A stretch of 64,000 bases of DNA from Lachnospiraceae bacterium FE2018 (GCA_000702845.1 JNKK01000004.1:86218-150217), one strand, 5' to 3'; positions 35,519 through 44,397 are shown, numbered from the stretch's first letter. Numbers and translations are program-made. The notes: generated from the letters alone by a model not told the origin.

Positions 35519-36127
35519 TTATTGTGCTTCCGGCAGATTTCCCTTCCGGATATTCTCCTGCAAAATGCGGTCAGTCACTTCATACAATTCTTCCGACCCC
35601 TCCCGCGTCTTTGTCTGCCGCCGGTAAACCTTATCTGCAGTCACTGCATGCTCTTTCCAGTCACCGCCCTCATTGCTGTTGTTCAGGAGCAGCGGCTGAA
35701 GATTGTCCATCGCGTGGGCAAATTTAGCTTCCGGCGTCCGGTTCTCTTCAAACTCGTCAAACAGCTCCGTCAACAGTGCCTTCTGATCATCCGGCAGAAT
35801 GGAAAAGATACGTTCTTTTGCCGCATCCTCCCGCGCCTTCTGCGTCGCCAGTCCTTCCGTATCATACGCATAGGTGTCTCCTGCGTCAATCTCAACCACA
35901 TCGTGAATCAGGCACATCAGCATACAGCGCGCAATGTCCACCGGCTCATTGGCATATTCACGCAGTACGTAGGCCATGATCGCCATATGCCAGGCATGTT
36001 CCGCGTCATTTTCCTTGCGCCCGTGACCGGAAAGGCTTGTCTGACGAAATATATTTTTTTCCTGATCGATTTCCAGCGCGAATTCCAGCTGCCGCCGGAG
36101 CCGCTCATTGGATGTATATCGTTCCAT
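35519..36127 (-). CDS. HD-domain hydrolase (YfbR-like)
   Basis: Metal-dependent phosphohydrolase of the HD superfamily, closest in outline to YfbR-type 5'-nucleotidases that act on deoxynucleoside monophosphates; the substrate is inferred. The 202 residues show the HD metal ligands: His in SLSGHGRKENDAEHAWHM, the HD pair in CLIHDVVEIDAGD, and Asp in FAHAMDNLQPLLL. I start at 36127 because the longer frame to 36208 would overlap the upstream gene. AGGGG lies about 11 bases upstream. It ends at a shared terminator with the IolB-like gene. Confidence 0.82.
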   Translation of the reverse strand: MERYTSNERLRRQLEFALEIDQEKNIFRQTSLSGHGRKENDAEHAWHMAIMAYVLREYANEPVDIARCMLMCLIHDVVEIDAGDTYAYDTEGLATQKAREDAAKERIFSILPDDQKALLTELFDEFEENRTPEAKFAHAMDNLQPLLLNNSNEGGDWKEHAVTADKVYRRQTKTREGSEELYEVTDRILQENIRKGNLPEAQ

Positions 36128-36156
36128 TCGCTGCCTGCCCCTTCCAATCTGTTTCT

Positions 36157-37887
36157 TCACGAATTCTTTTTCTGTGCCTTTGCCCTTCTGCAGATCAGCG
36201 CAGCACATATCGCCGCCAGCAGTACGAACATCACTACAGCAGCGAAATGAATCCGGAATGTGAGCGCACCCCGTTTGTCAAACAGCACAAAACTGTGGTC
36301 CATGATATTCCAGCCGGTCCGGATGACGCCGTTCCCATCCGCAAAATACCGGTCTGCCTTCATAATGAACCATCCGGTGTCCATTGCTCCGTTTACATTG
36401 AAATGGTAAAGATTTCTGTCAATTACACGGAGCTGATTCTCGACTGCACCGTCCGGTGTGAAATACATTCTTCCCAGCCACGTATCACGCCAGCCTTCAT
36501 ACAGTCTGCCGTCTTCAGGTTCAAAGTAATAATGCGTCCGGTCGATCGTCACATAGCCTCTGGCCGGCGTTCCGTCCGGATGGAGGTACCAGGTTCCTTC
36601 CGGCAGTTCCAGCCAGCCGGTCATCATGCCTTCTTCAGTAAAATAAAATGATTTCCCGTCAATCTTCTGCCAGCCTTCCGCACAGATTCCGTCTTCTCCA
36701 AAATAGTACTTCGCCGCGTCGATCTCCTGCCAGCCGGTCACCATTACAGCATTGCTGTCGAACCAGTAACGCTTCGCTTCTATTTTCTGCCACCCTTTGA
36801 CGGCTGCCCCGCCGGCCGTTCCGGAGAAATAATAAGTCTTTCCTTTGATTGTCTTCCATCCGCTGAACGTTCCGGTTTTGGTCAGATAATATTTCTTACC
36901 GCCGTATTTATGAAACCCGAGTTCCCGCCGGCCGTCTTTGCCGAAGTAGCAGGTTATGCCGCCGACGTCCTGAATTCCTGTCTGCATAACACCGGCATCG
37001 TTGAAGTAGTATTCATTTTCCGCATTCCCGGAGTTCAATTCCGAATCGCCGGATTCGTCCTTTTGATCTGCAGATTCGTCTGTCTGATCTTCGGTTTCTG
37101 TTTCCGGATCCGGTATGCTGACCAGTCCGGTCTGCATGCTTCCGTCTTCCGCAAAATAGTGCCAGCCATCCTCCAGCATAAGAAATCCGGTCTGCATCAG
37201 ATAATTTGCTTCACTGAAATAATATGTCTTTCCGTCTATTTCCTGCAGGCCGGACAGAGGTTCTCTGTTCTCATCGTAAAAACGGGATCCTTCTTCAGTC
37301 ACCTTCCAGTCATTGACCGGCAGGTCGGGAACATTATAAACAACGGCGGTTGCCGGATCCCAGAAAAAGCGCCCCGCAAACGGCTGCGAGATCCCGGTAA
37401 TACCGCCCTGCCAGCCTGCGTCGCAGCGGACCAGTGTCGAACCATCCCACTCCGTGCAGATAAACATATGTGTCCCGCCGCTGTTCTTATTGACTTTCAC
37501 GATGGATCCGCGTTTCAGTTCGCCGATTCCCTCAGAGCGGATAAACCCGTGACCGGTCAGATAGCCGTCATATCCGTTGTCCAGCGTGATGCCGCCTCTG
37601 GGCTGGTCTGTAAATCCGCAGGTCCACAGAACGGCCGCCGCAAGTCTGTCACAGGCGATAATCCCGTCTGCGCAGGGAGGCAGTGACGTGGAATTCCCGT
37701 ACTGAAATCCGTGATCATGGGCAAATTGCATCACCTGCGCTGCGCGGTCAGCAATCATGTCAGCTGTGATCTCTTCCGCCGACTGCGCGGTTCCCATTTC
37801 AATCCCCATGAAAGAATCTGCCTGCACCTGTGTACCGCCGAACAGAATCATCAGCAGAATACAGCAGACATACAGCGGCGTGTGCAT
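36157..37887 (-). CDS. Wall-binding repeat protein with papain-like N-terminal domain
   Basis: Predicted exported surface protein, 576 residues. It has a signal peptide (YVCCILLMILFGG), an N-terminal domain at about 35-190 that looks NlpC/P60- or CHAP-like (Cys in IIACDRLAAAVLWTCGF, His in GGTHMFICTEWDG), then about 15 choline/glucan-binding-type repeats of the form GWQKIDGKSFYFTEEG-MMTG at about 200-535, and a C-terminal membrane helix followed by CRRAKAQKKNS. The peptidase assignment is inference. Start is uncertain: an ATG at 37992 has AGGGG upstream, but a strong terminator lies inside that extension, so I prefer 37887. Confidence 0.75.
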   Translation of the reverse strand: MHTPLYVCCILLMILFGGTQVQADSFMGIEMGTAQSAEEITADMIADRAAQVMQFAHDHGFQYGNSTSLPPCADGIIACDRLAAAVLWTCGFTDQPRGGITLDNGYDGYLTGHGFIRSEGIGELKRGSIVKVNKNSGGTHMFICTEWDGSTLVRCDAGWQGGITGISQPFAGRFFWDPATAVVYNVPDLPVNDWKVTEEGSRFYDENREPLSGLQEIDGKTYYFSEANYLMQTGFLMLEDGWHYFAEDGSMQTGLVSIPDPETETEDQTDESADQKDESGDSELNSGNAENEYYFNDAGVMQTGIQDVGGITCYFGKDGRRELGFHKYGGKKYYLTKTGTFSGWKTIKGKTYYFSGTAGGAAVKGWQKIEAKRYWFDSNAVMVTGWQEIDAAKYYFGEDGICAEGWQKIDGKSFYFTEEGMMTGWLELPEGTWYLHPDGTPARGYVTIDRTHYYFEPEDGRLYEGWRDTWLGRMYFTPDGAVENQLRVIDRNLYHFNVNGAMDTGWFIMKADRYFADGNGVIRTGWNIMDHSFVLFDKRGALTFRIHFAAVVMFVLLAAICAALICRRAKAQKKNS

Positions 37888-37938
37888 CCCCCGGAGGAAT
37901 TTACTGTATAGGGATTCCAGGGGATTTCCGATACAGTT

Positions 37939-37963
37939 AAAAACCCCGCTGCAAGCAGCGGGG
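37939..37963 (-). terminator. Intrinsic terminator after the small lipoprotein gene
   Basis: Minus strand 9-bp perfect stem CCCCGCTGC/GCAGCGGGG with a two-base TT gap in the loop region, followed by TTTTT. It lies 10 bases after the lipoprotein stop and argues that the wall-binding repeat gene starts downstream of it. Confidence 0.85.
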
Positions 37964-37972
37964 CGCGAATCA

Positions 37973-38407
37973 TTATTCCTGACCGGCTCCATCCGAATTC
38001 CCCTGTCTGAGTGTGTATTTTTCGGTTCCTTTGCCCGTATCCATTTCGATCAGTACCGGCGAATCATCTATTCGCTGAAAGATCCACACAACCGGAACCG
38101 TTTCTCCAATCAGAACCACCTTATTACACTGGACATAATCATTGATGCGTTCCTTCTGGAAAAACAGCTGTTCCAGTTCCGTATCGTTCTGATATGCTTT
38201 GACGTCCATGAAATCGGCCGGAACCGCCGGAACACCGCTCTGATTTTTATACTCAGTATAAATATATACAACCTCTGTATTGATGTTTCCCATTACATAG
38301 GTGCCGATTTCACCATCAATATATTTTAACGTATTAATCGGTTTGTTGTTGCTGCATCCGGAAAAAACCATCGCCAGGACACAAAACAATAAAATGCATC
38401 GTCTCAA
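37973..38407 (-). CDS. Small lipoprotein of unknown function
   Basis: 144 residues with a lipoprotein signal: MRRCILLFCVLAMVFSGC, lipobox VFSGC with the cysteine at residue 18. The rest is a small beta-rich domain (DGEIGTYVMGNINTEVVYIY ... VVLIGETVPVVWIFQRI) that I do not recognise with confidence; it loosely resembles the DUF5067/FixG-like accessory domains of clostridial lipoproteins. I choose a TTG start at 38407 because GAGGTG lies six bases upstream and gives a compact signal peptide; ATGs at 38437 and 38428 are also in frame. Confidence 0.65.
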   Translation of the reverse strand: MRRCILLFCVLAMVFSGCSNNKPINTLKYIDGEIGTYVMGNINTEVVYIYTEYKNQSGVPAVPADFMDVKAYQNDTELEQLFFQKERINDYVQCNKVVLIGETVPVVWIFQRIDDSPVLIEMDTGKGTEKYTLRQGNSDGAGQE

Positions 38408-38467
38408 AATATTCACCTCTTGTATCATTCTTTTCATCAGACAGAAACCGATATTCTTTCTTCTTTT

Positions 38468-39175
38468 TCAAATGAATCGCTCATTAGCCCGGAATACAGA
38501 TTTGATCTCTTTGTAATTGCCAAACACAGTCAGTCTGTCGCCCGGCATGAAAACTGTGCCGGCTGTGGCCGCTTCAACTTTATATCCGTCACGCTCCACC
38601 AGCATTACCATGATATTGTGTTCAGATCGTAAACCGCTCTCTGAAAGCGGTTTACCCTGCAGAAAAGCCGGAACTTCTCTTAAAATCACATTTGCAATTG
38701 CAGCATGTCCGATGTAATCCATCAAAAAAATCGTATTGATACTGTCGTCATGAACGATTCTTCCGGCAAACTTTGACAAAGCCCGGTCGATCTTTTTGCG
38801 GACAAAACGCACGCGGCACAGAATGAGCAGCAGACATGCGATAGCGAGCGGAAACAGATTTTTAAAAACGATATCATTAACCTGTGTCCATTTCAGGGAC
38901 ATAAACAGATTGACCAGGGCAGATACGATCGTCACATTGAAGACATACCCGAACAGCATTGTCGCCTGGGAGAGCTTTCGTCTCGCCTTCGTTGAGATCA
39001 GCATCTCACTCTCACGGGTCGTAAATCCGGCGCCGGTAAGCATCGATAAAACCTGAAAACGGGCTTTGTCATCCGGAAGTCCTGTCGCGCGAAAGAGCAT
39101 CGCGAACAGTTCGAGAATAAACCAGTATACTAAGATGACAACTGCAAACAGCGTACTGGCGAGGAAGAAATTCAT
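38468..39175 (-). CDS. Membrane protein with C-terminal TrkA-C domain
   Basis: 235 residues. Four predicted helices: about 5-30, 75-95, 105-125 and a shorter one near 155. The first cytoplasmic loop carries FQVLSMLTGAGFTTRESEML, a block typical of a small family of TrkA-C membrane proteins. The C-terminal 75 residues fit a RCK/TrkA-C ligand-binding domain (VMLVERDGYKVEAATAGTVF, PGDRLTVFGNYKEI). TrkA-C domains bind small ligands and gate cation transporters; what this stand-alone protein controls is unknown. It lies 66 bases downstream of metH. Confidence 0.7.
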   Translation of the reverse strand: MNFFLASTLFAVVILVYWFILELFAMLFRATGLPDDKARFQVLSMLTGAGFTTRESEMLISTKARRKLSQATMLFGYVFNVTIVSALVNLFMSLKWTQVNDIVFKNLFPLAIACLLLILCRVRFVRKKIDRALSKFAGRIVHDDSINTIFLMDYIGHAAIANVILREVPAFLQGKPLSESGLRSEHNIMVMLVERDGYKVEAATAGTVFMPGDRLTVFGNYKEIKSVFRANERFI

Positions 39176-39241
39176 AATATAAGTCTCCGAGTTGTATTAC
39201 GTATCGTGTCTCCTCATTCTATCACAAAAATCTGATTGACA

Positions 39242-41725
39242 CTATATGTCAAATACTTCATCTGCATAACGAACCGTATCCATGGCTTCCTTCGCATATT
39301 TGTCAGCGCCGATGGAATCGGCGTAATCCTGCGTCATAACAGCGCCGCCGACGACAACTTTTGCGCCGGAGTGTTTCTCGCGCAGCAGCCGGATCGTCTC
39401 CTCCATGCTGACAACGGTCGTGGTCATCAGCGCAGACAGACCGATCAGACGGATCTCTTCGTCCAGCGCAGTCCGCACGATTTCTTCTGCTGATACATCT
39501 TTGCCGAGATCGAGTACCTCATAGCCATAGTTTTCCAGCAGTACTTTTACAATGTTTTTTCCGATATCATGGATATCGCCTTTTACGGTGGCAAGAATTA
39601 CGCGGCCCTTGATCTTCTGCGGCGCATTGTTCATGGCCAGTTTGACCTTTTCAAAAGCGGCGCCGGCAGCTTCCGCGCTCATCAGCAGCTGCGGAAGAAA
39701 CAGCGTGCCTTTTTCAAATCCCTGTCCGACCTGGTCCAACGCCGGGATCAGCTCGCTGTTGACGAGATCCAGCGGATCGGCTCCTTCTGCCAGCCGGCGT
39801 TCTGCTTCGGCCGCAGCGCGCTCTCCGCGTCCGTTCAAAATACATTCCGCAAGAAATGATGCTGCCAAATTATCCGACTCATCCTGCGATGTGTTTTGCG
39901 ATGTATTCTGTGATGCGCCGTGTGACGGGCTCTGCTGCATGCTGTCTGCCTTGTTCTGCGGTACGTTTTTAGGCGCGAGCCCGAATGCATATTCCTTTTT
40001 TTCAGCATAGGCTCCGATGTAATTCCCGCACTGCGGATCCAGACCGGACAGCGCGAGAAACGCGCGGTACGACGCCATCATCGCCGTGCTGTTCGGATTG
40101 ATAATTGCACAGGAAAGCCCGTTCTGCATCGCCATCGTAAAAAACATGGTATTGATGATTTCGCGCTGCGGCAGTCCGAAGGAAATATTTGAGACACCCA
40201 GTATTGTATGACCGTGAAGCTCATCTCTGACACGGCGGACCGTCTCCAACGTTGTCTGTGCAGAAGATGTATCTGTCGATATGGTCATGGCAAGACCGTC
40301 AATTATAACATCCTCCGCCGGAATCCCGTGCTCTGCCGCCGCCGCATAGATTCTGCGCGCAATGGCGATCCGGCCTTCTGCCGTGTCCGGAATCCCGTGC
40401 TCATCGAGTGTCAGTCCTACAACGACCCCTCCGTATTTCGCCACAAGCGGCAATACCGCGTCCAGACTCTCCTGCTTGCCGTTTACAGAATTGATCATCG
40501 GTTTTCCGTTATAGCAACGCAGCCCCCGTTCCAGTGCTTCTGTATCAGACGTATCAATCTGAAGCGGCAGCGGAAGAACACTCTGTAATTTGGTTATGAC
40601 CTGCTCCATCATGGCCGGTTCATCAATTTCCGGCAGACCCACATTTACATCCAGAATATCTGCGCCAGCTTTTTCCTGCTCAAACGCCTGGCTTATGATA
40701 TAATCCAGATCATTCTCCCGGAGCGCCTGCTTAAACCGTTTCTTTCCGGTCGGATTGATACGTTCGCCGATCACGACGGGACAGGTGCCGATTTCGACCG
40801 CCCGGGACCAGGAAGTCACAAGGGTTTTGTGTTTCTTCGTCTGCTCTTTAAACGGCAGATTTCGCGTTGCATCAATCGTTTTTCTGATATATTCGGGTGT
40901 GGTCCCGCAGCATCCGCCGATCACCTGAACACCGCATCCTGCAATTTCCCGCATCGCCTCTGCAAATTCATCTGCTGTGAGGTCATATACAGTCTTTCCG
41001 TTTTCCATGCGCGGCAGTCCGGCATTCGGATTGCAGATTACCGGAACGGATGCAGCCTCGGCCAGACGCTTTGCAATCGGAAGCATCTGCTTCGGTCCGA
41101 GACTGCAGTTCAGACCGAGCGCGTCAACACGCAGCCCCTCCAGCATGGCAACGACACCTTCGACCGTGCCTCCGGTTAATAGTTTGCCGCTCTCATCATA
41201 GACGGTTGTGACACAGACAGGGAGATCGCAGTTTTCTTTCGCTGCAAGTACGGCTGCCTTTGCCTCCAGTGTATCGCTCATTGTCTCGATTAAAACAAGA
41301 TCGGCACCCGCCCGCGCACCTGTCCGGATGACTTCTCCGAAAACAGACACGGCCTCTTCGAACGCCAGATCTCCCATCGGCTTCAGAAGCCGGCCGGTCG
41401 GACCGATATCAAGGGCAATAAAACCATCTTCGCGGTTCGCCAGCGTTCTGCCAGCCTTTACATGCTGCACGGCAGACTCCACAATTGCCCGCAGTTCTTC
41501 CGGATCCGTATAATGCAGGCGGTTTGCGCCAAATGTATTGGTATTGACGATATCACTTCCCGTAGCAAAATACCCGCGTGCAAGATCAATGATGTCATCC
41601 GGCCGTGTCAGATTCCAGCGCTCCGGTAATTCCCCTCCCTTCAGACCCTTTGCCTGAAGGACAGAACCGGTTCCGCCGTCACAGTATAAACGCTCTTTGC
41701 CGAGCCGCTCTAAAAATGTCTTCAT
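39242..41725 (-). CDS. metH: Cobalamin-dependent methionine synthase MetH without reactivation domain
   Basis: Transfers a methyl group from methyl-THF to homocysteine via cobalamin. The 827 residues have a homocysteine-binding domain with zinc cysteines (ALGLNCSLGP, VIGGCCGTTPEYI), a pterin-binding domain from about 310 (VIGERINPTGKKRFKQAL, DILDVNVGLPEI), and a cobalamin cap and binding domain from about 630 with the base-off motif GDIHDIGKNI. The reactivation domain of enteric MetH is missing; it is encoded by the preceding gene. A Gln/Asn/Ser-rich linker sits before the cap domain. RBS GGAG. Confidence 0.95.
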   Translation of the reverse strand: MKTFLERLGKERLYCDGGTGSVLQAKGLKGGELPERWNLTRPDDIIDLARGYFATGSDIVNTNTFGANRLHYTDPEELRAIVESAVQHVKAGRTLANREDGFIALDIGPTGRLLKPMGDLAFEEAVSVFGEVIRTGARAGADLVLIETMSDTLEAKAAVLAAKENCDLPVCVTTVYDESGKLLTGGTVEGVVAMLEGLRVDALGLNCSLGPKQMLPIAKRLAEAASVPVICNPNAGLPRMENGKTVYDLTADEFAEAMREIAGCGVQVIGGCCGTTPEYIRKTIDATRNLPFKEQTKKHKTLVTSWSRAVEIGTCPVVIGERINPTGKKRFKQALRENDLDYIISQAFEQEKAGADILDVNVGLPEIDEPAMMEQVITKLQSVLPLPLQIDTSDTEALERGLRCYNGKPMINSVNGKQESLDAVLPLVAKYGGVVVGLTLDEHGIPDTAEGRIAIARRIYAAAAEHGIPAEDVIIDGLAMTISTDTSSAQTTLETVRRVRDELHGHTILGVSNISFGLPQREIINTMFFTMAMQNGLSCAIINPNSTAMMASYRAFLALSGLDPQCGNYIGAYAEKKEYAFGLAPKNVPQNKADSMQQSPSHGASQNTSQNTSQDESDNLAASFLAECILNGRGERAAAEAERRLAEGADPLDLVNSELIPALDQVGQGFEKGTLFLPQLLMSAEAAGAAFEKVKLAMNNAPQKIKGRVILATVKGDIHDIGKNIVKVLLENYGYEVLDLGKDVSAEEIVRTALDEEIRLIGLSALMTTTVVSMEETIRLLREKHSGAKVVVGGAVMTQDYADSIGADKYAKEAMDTVRYADEVFDI

Positions 41726-41783
41726 GTATTGCTCCGAATTCTTAATCTATTTTTCTGTCGGACTGCATCAATTTTATTTCATA

Positions 41784-42437
41784 TCAGAACCTTCTGAATC
41801 TGCAGGTTTCTGATTTTCCGCAGGATTCACACCCGGAAACCGCACATTCATCATCCTGGTCACTGAGTCCGATCAGCGCCGTCACCGATTTTGACGGCAT
41901 CATCAGCAGACTTTCTGTCAGCGTCACACCAATGGTCTTCTGCACACGCAGGATCTGCATAATTTCACGCTGATGATCCAGAGCGAAATCACCGTATCCG
42001 GGAGAAAAACGCGGACGCGGATACAATCCTTTCTGAGAAAACTCTGCCCGGATCATCTCTGTTACCTCATCGCACCAATTCTCAATCAGTGCGGTTCCTG
42101 CCGCCAGGAAAATCAGGCTTCTGCTCACTTTTCCCGCGGCTGCCGCCCGCGCCGCATGCCGGTCCGGGGCAAATCCGATGGTTGCCGCCATCATACAGAC
42201 AGCGCTGCATCCGGCAAGATTCTTCGCGAGTGCCCGGCTGTGAATGCGCATTCCTTCAATTTCAAGTACATTCTCTCCTGCCGTATGTACCGGGAAGGCC
42301 CGGTGCACCTGCCTGGTTTCCACTTCCGGCACAAGGAAAGCCAGACAGTCCTCGACGGCCTGCCTGACTTCCGGATCCGGCATACTCTTTCCATAGCCCA
42401 GATATCTGTATATTTCCTGTCTGTCGACTGTCAGCAT
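41784..42437 (-). CDS. Methionine synthase reactivation-domain protein
   Basis: Free-standing equivalent of the C-terminal activation domain of MetH, which binds SAM and re-methylates cob(II)alamin. The 217 residues carry RPRFSPGYGDFALDHQREI, the SAM-binding signature seen in the C-terminal domain of MetH, and a cysteine-rich tail (GCESCGKSETC). AAGGAG lies upstream of the ATG. It sits 58 bases upstream of metH and 21 bases downstream of metF in one transcription direction. Confidence 0.9.
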   Translation of the reverse strand: MLTVDRQEIYRYLGYGKSMPDPEVRQAVEDCLAFLVPEVETRQVHRAFPVHTAGENVLEIEGMRIHSRALAKNLAGCSAVCMMAATIGFAPDRHAARAAAAGKVSRSLIFLAAGTALIENWCDEVTEMIRAEFSQKGLYPRPRFSPGYGDFALDHQREIMQILRVQKTIGVTLTESLLMMPSKSVTALIGLSDQDDECAVSGCESCGKSETCRFRRF

Positions 42438-42458
42438 GCAAATGCTCCTTATAACCGG

Positions 42459-43256
42459 TCAGCACAGAACCTCAGATAACAGATTCATGATTTCTGCGGA
42501 AACAGTCGGTTTATTCATCGTATAGACATGAATATGACGAATTCCGTTTGCAACCAGATCAACAATCTGTTCCGTCGCGTATACAATCCCTGCCTGCCGC
42601 ATAGCCGCGGGATTTTCCCCGAAATGATCAACGATGTTGCGGAACCGCTGCGGAACATCCGTGCCGGACATTGCGACACTGCGCGCAAGCTGCTTCGCAT
42701 TCGTGATCGGCATGATGCCCGGAATGACCGGAACCGTGATGCCCTGCTCCCGGATCCGGTACAGGAAATTGTAGAGAATGTTGTTATCGAAAAACATCTG
42801 TGTCGTCAGGAAATCCAGTCCTGCATCGACCTTTTCTTTCAGATAGCGGATGTCATCTGCCTTGTGCGTGCATTCGACATGTCCTTCCGGATAACAGGCG
42901 CCGCCGATGCAGAAATCGCCCAGTTCTTTCAGATCACGAATCAGTTCCACAGCATGTTTATAATCCTCAGACACCTTGCCGTCCTGCGGAATATCGCCGC
43001 GCAGCGCAAGAATATTCTCGATCCCGAGGCTCTTGTAGCGGTCAACCATGTCCTTTACAAACGCGCGGGAAGATGACACACAGGTCAGATGTGCCAGCAC
43101 CGGCACATCATACTCATTCTGAATCTCAGCGGCGATATTTGCGGTAAACGTGCCGGTTCCGCCGCCTGCGCCGTATGTCACACTCATAAAATCAGGCTTC
43201 AGAGCCGCGATTTTTTTTGCCGCTGCCGCAGTTGTCTCGTCCCATAATACAGACAT
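42459..43256 (-). CDS. metF: 5,10-methylenetetrahydrofolate reductase, N-terminally truncated
   Basis: MetF reduces methylene-THF to methyl-THF, the substrate of MetH. From FMSVTYGAGGGTG onward the frame matches the family: LAHLTCVSSSRAF, NILALRGDIPQDGK, FCIGGACYPEGHVE, DFLTTQMFFDNN, GIMPITN. The usual first 25 or so residues, including the SFEVFPPK block with the catalytic Glu, are absent. Instead the frame runs back into the DUF362 gene (open to a TTG at 43325). The ATG at 43256 has no Shine-Dalgarno sequence. I read this as damage by deletion, so the enzyme may be inactive. Confidence 0.8.
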   Translation of the reverse strand: MSVLWDETTAAAAKKIAALKPDFMSVTYGAGGGTGTFTANIAAEIQNEYDVPVLAHLTCVSSSRAFVKDMVDRYKSLGIENILALRGDIPQDGKVSEDYKHAVELIRDLKELGDFCIGGACYPEGHVECTHKADDIRYLKEKVDAGLDFLTTQMFFDNNILYNFLYRIREQGITVPVIPGIMPITNAKQLARSVAMSGTDVPQRFRNIVDHFGENPAAMRQAGIVYATEQIVDLVANGIRHIHVYTMNKPTVSAEIMNLLSEVLC

Positions 43257-44307
43257 CAAAACCGGCGGTACATTTACCGATGCCGATTTTCCCTGTCTTC
43301 CCCTGCATTCCCTGTCCGATTCCAATCGGCTTTGGGATCCTGTCGATCAGTCCCTCCTCCCGCAGACGCCAGAGCGCGCCGACGAGATTCGCGTAACAGG
43401 CACTGCAGGAATCAACGGCGTCCACTGCATAGGACACCTCAAGAAGCTTATGTTCCCGCGGCAGTTCCTCTTCAAAAAATGACGGATTGTTAAAGGCTGT
43501 GTCACCGGCACCGCTCTGCAGCGTGATAATATCCGCGGCATCCAGGTCGGTCGTACCGATGCCGAGGGACTCTGCCAGACGAATGTACGGAATCTCATCC
43601 GGGGTGTAGCCCATGAGATAACATGCATAACTGTCTGTGAGAACCGGATCCGTGGCAGCCATAATACAGTTACGCACAACCGGATTTCCGCCTTCCTCAA
43701 AATCCATATCGCCGCAGATGTGATCCACCACGATAAAATCCTGACGGACTGCCGTCTGCAGATGTGCGATCGGCTTATGAAGACCCATCGTGTGAAACCT
43801 GGATTTCTCCCTGTTCGGGAGCAGTCCCTTCAGATTCTTAAGCGCGCAGGTCACCTTCGTCTGACAATGCCCCTTCATAACCGGCACATTAATCAGAAAA
43901 TCAATTTCATCTGTTATGTTCGTAAGATTCAGTTTCATACCGGCACAATCTGTCGTATGCCATTTTTCTTTCTGCGTATCGACAAACCGGACATTATACT
44001 GTTCACAGATCCCGCGGTAACCGCAGATCTCATACGCCTCCGAAGTCCTGTCACCTACCCAGGAGCCCTCGGCAACCACAATCTGCTCAAAACCGTTACG
44101 CTGCAGATATTCGATAATCCCCGCAACAATTTCAGGATGCGTCGTCGCGCCGAACTCTGCCGGTGAAGGCACTACCAGATTCGGCTTGATTCCAATCCGC
44201 TTCTTCCGGTCGCCGATCATCTGCGCCAGACCGGTTTCTTCCAGCAGGCGTACCGTATTTGCCTTGAAATCCGTACCGTAAATTTTCCAGATCTGATTTC
44301 TTTTCAT
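43192..44307 (-). CDS. DUF362 protein, C-terminally altered
   Basis: DUF362 proteins are iron-sulfur-associated proteins of unclear role. The 371 residues have family blocks KPNLVVPSPAEFGATTHPEIV, VAEGSWVGDRTSEAYE, FLINVPVMKGHCQTKVTCALKNLKG and YANLVGALWRLREEGL. It ends CTAGFDVCIMG and then a basic tail, RDNCGSGKKNRGSEA, where the family usually continues with a GCPPTA-type ending. The tail is read from the metF region in another frame, so the gene has lost its natural 3' end. Start 44307 fits the family N-terminus, but the upstream GGGG is a weak ribosome binding site. Confidence 0.8.
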   Translation of the reverse strand: MKRNQIWKIYGTDFKANTVRLLEETGLAQMIGDRKKRIGIKPNLVVPSPAEFGATTHPEIVAGIIEYLQRNGFEQIVVAEGSWVGDRTSEAYEICGYRGICEQYNVRFVDTQKEKWHTTDCAGMKLNLTNITDEIDFLINVPVMKGHCQTKVTCALKNLKGLLPNREKSRFHTMGLHKPIAHLQTAVRQDFIVVDHICGDMDFEEGGNPVVRNCIMAATDPVLTDSYACYLMGYTPDEIPYIRLAESLGIGTTDLDAADIITLQSGAGDTAFNNPSFFEEELPREHKLLEVSYAVDAVDSCSACYANLVGALWRLREEGLIDRIPKPIGIGQGMQGKTGKIGIGKCTAGFDVCIMGRDNCGSGKKNRGSEA

Positions 44308-44343
44308 AATGAACCCCGGGTCAGGAACCTGACGTGTAAAGTG

Positions 44344-44382
44344 AATGGTGTCCGGCACTTCATCCGAGTACCAGACACCATT
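44344..44382. repeat. Long imperfect hairpin between DUF362 gene and secreted-protein gene
   Basis: AATGGTGTC (44344-44352) pairs with GACACCATT (44374-44382); pairing continues inward as GGCACT/AGTACC around a TCATCCG loop, giving about 16 pairs with two mismatches. On the plus strand it is followed by TTTTAAAGG; on the minus strand, the direction of the flanking genes, no T-run follows. It may be a weak terminator for the upstream gene or a remnant of a small repeat element. Confidence 0.5.
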
Positions 44383-44397
44383 TTAAAGGTTTTGCCG

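Noticed and set aside
37887..37992. Start of the wall-binding repeat protein at 37992
   Set aside because: The extension would contain the intrinsic terminator of the preceding lipoprotein gene and adds 35 residues before the signal peptide.
39237..39253. Terminator or promoter at the end of metH (TTGACA/TGTCAA stem)
   Set aside because: The 6-bp stem overlaps the last metH codons and no well-placed -10 follows; too weak to list.
43250..43400. SAM or cobalamin riboswitch ahead of metF
   Set aside because: The region upstream of metF is coding sequence of the DUF362 gene; any leader would have been lost with the deleted segment.
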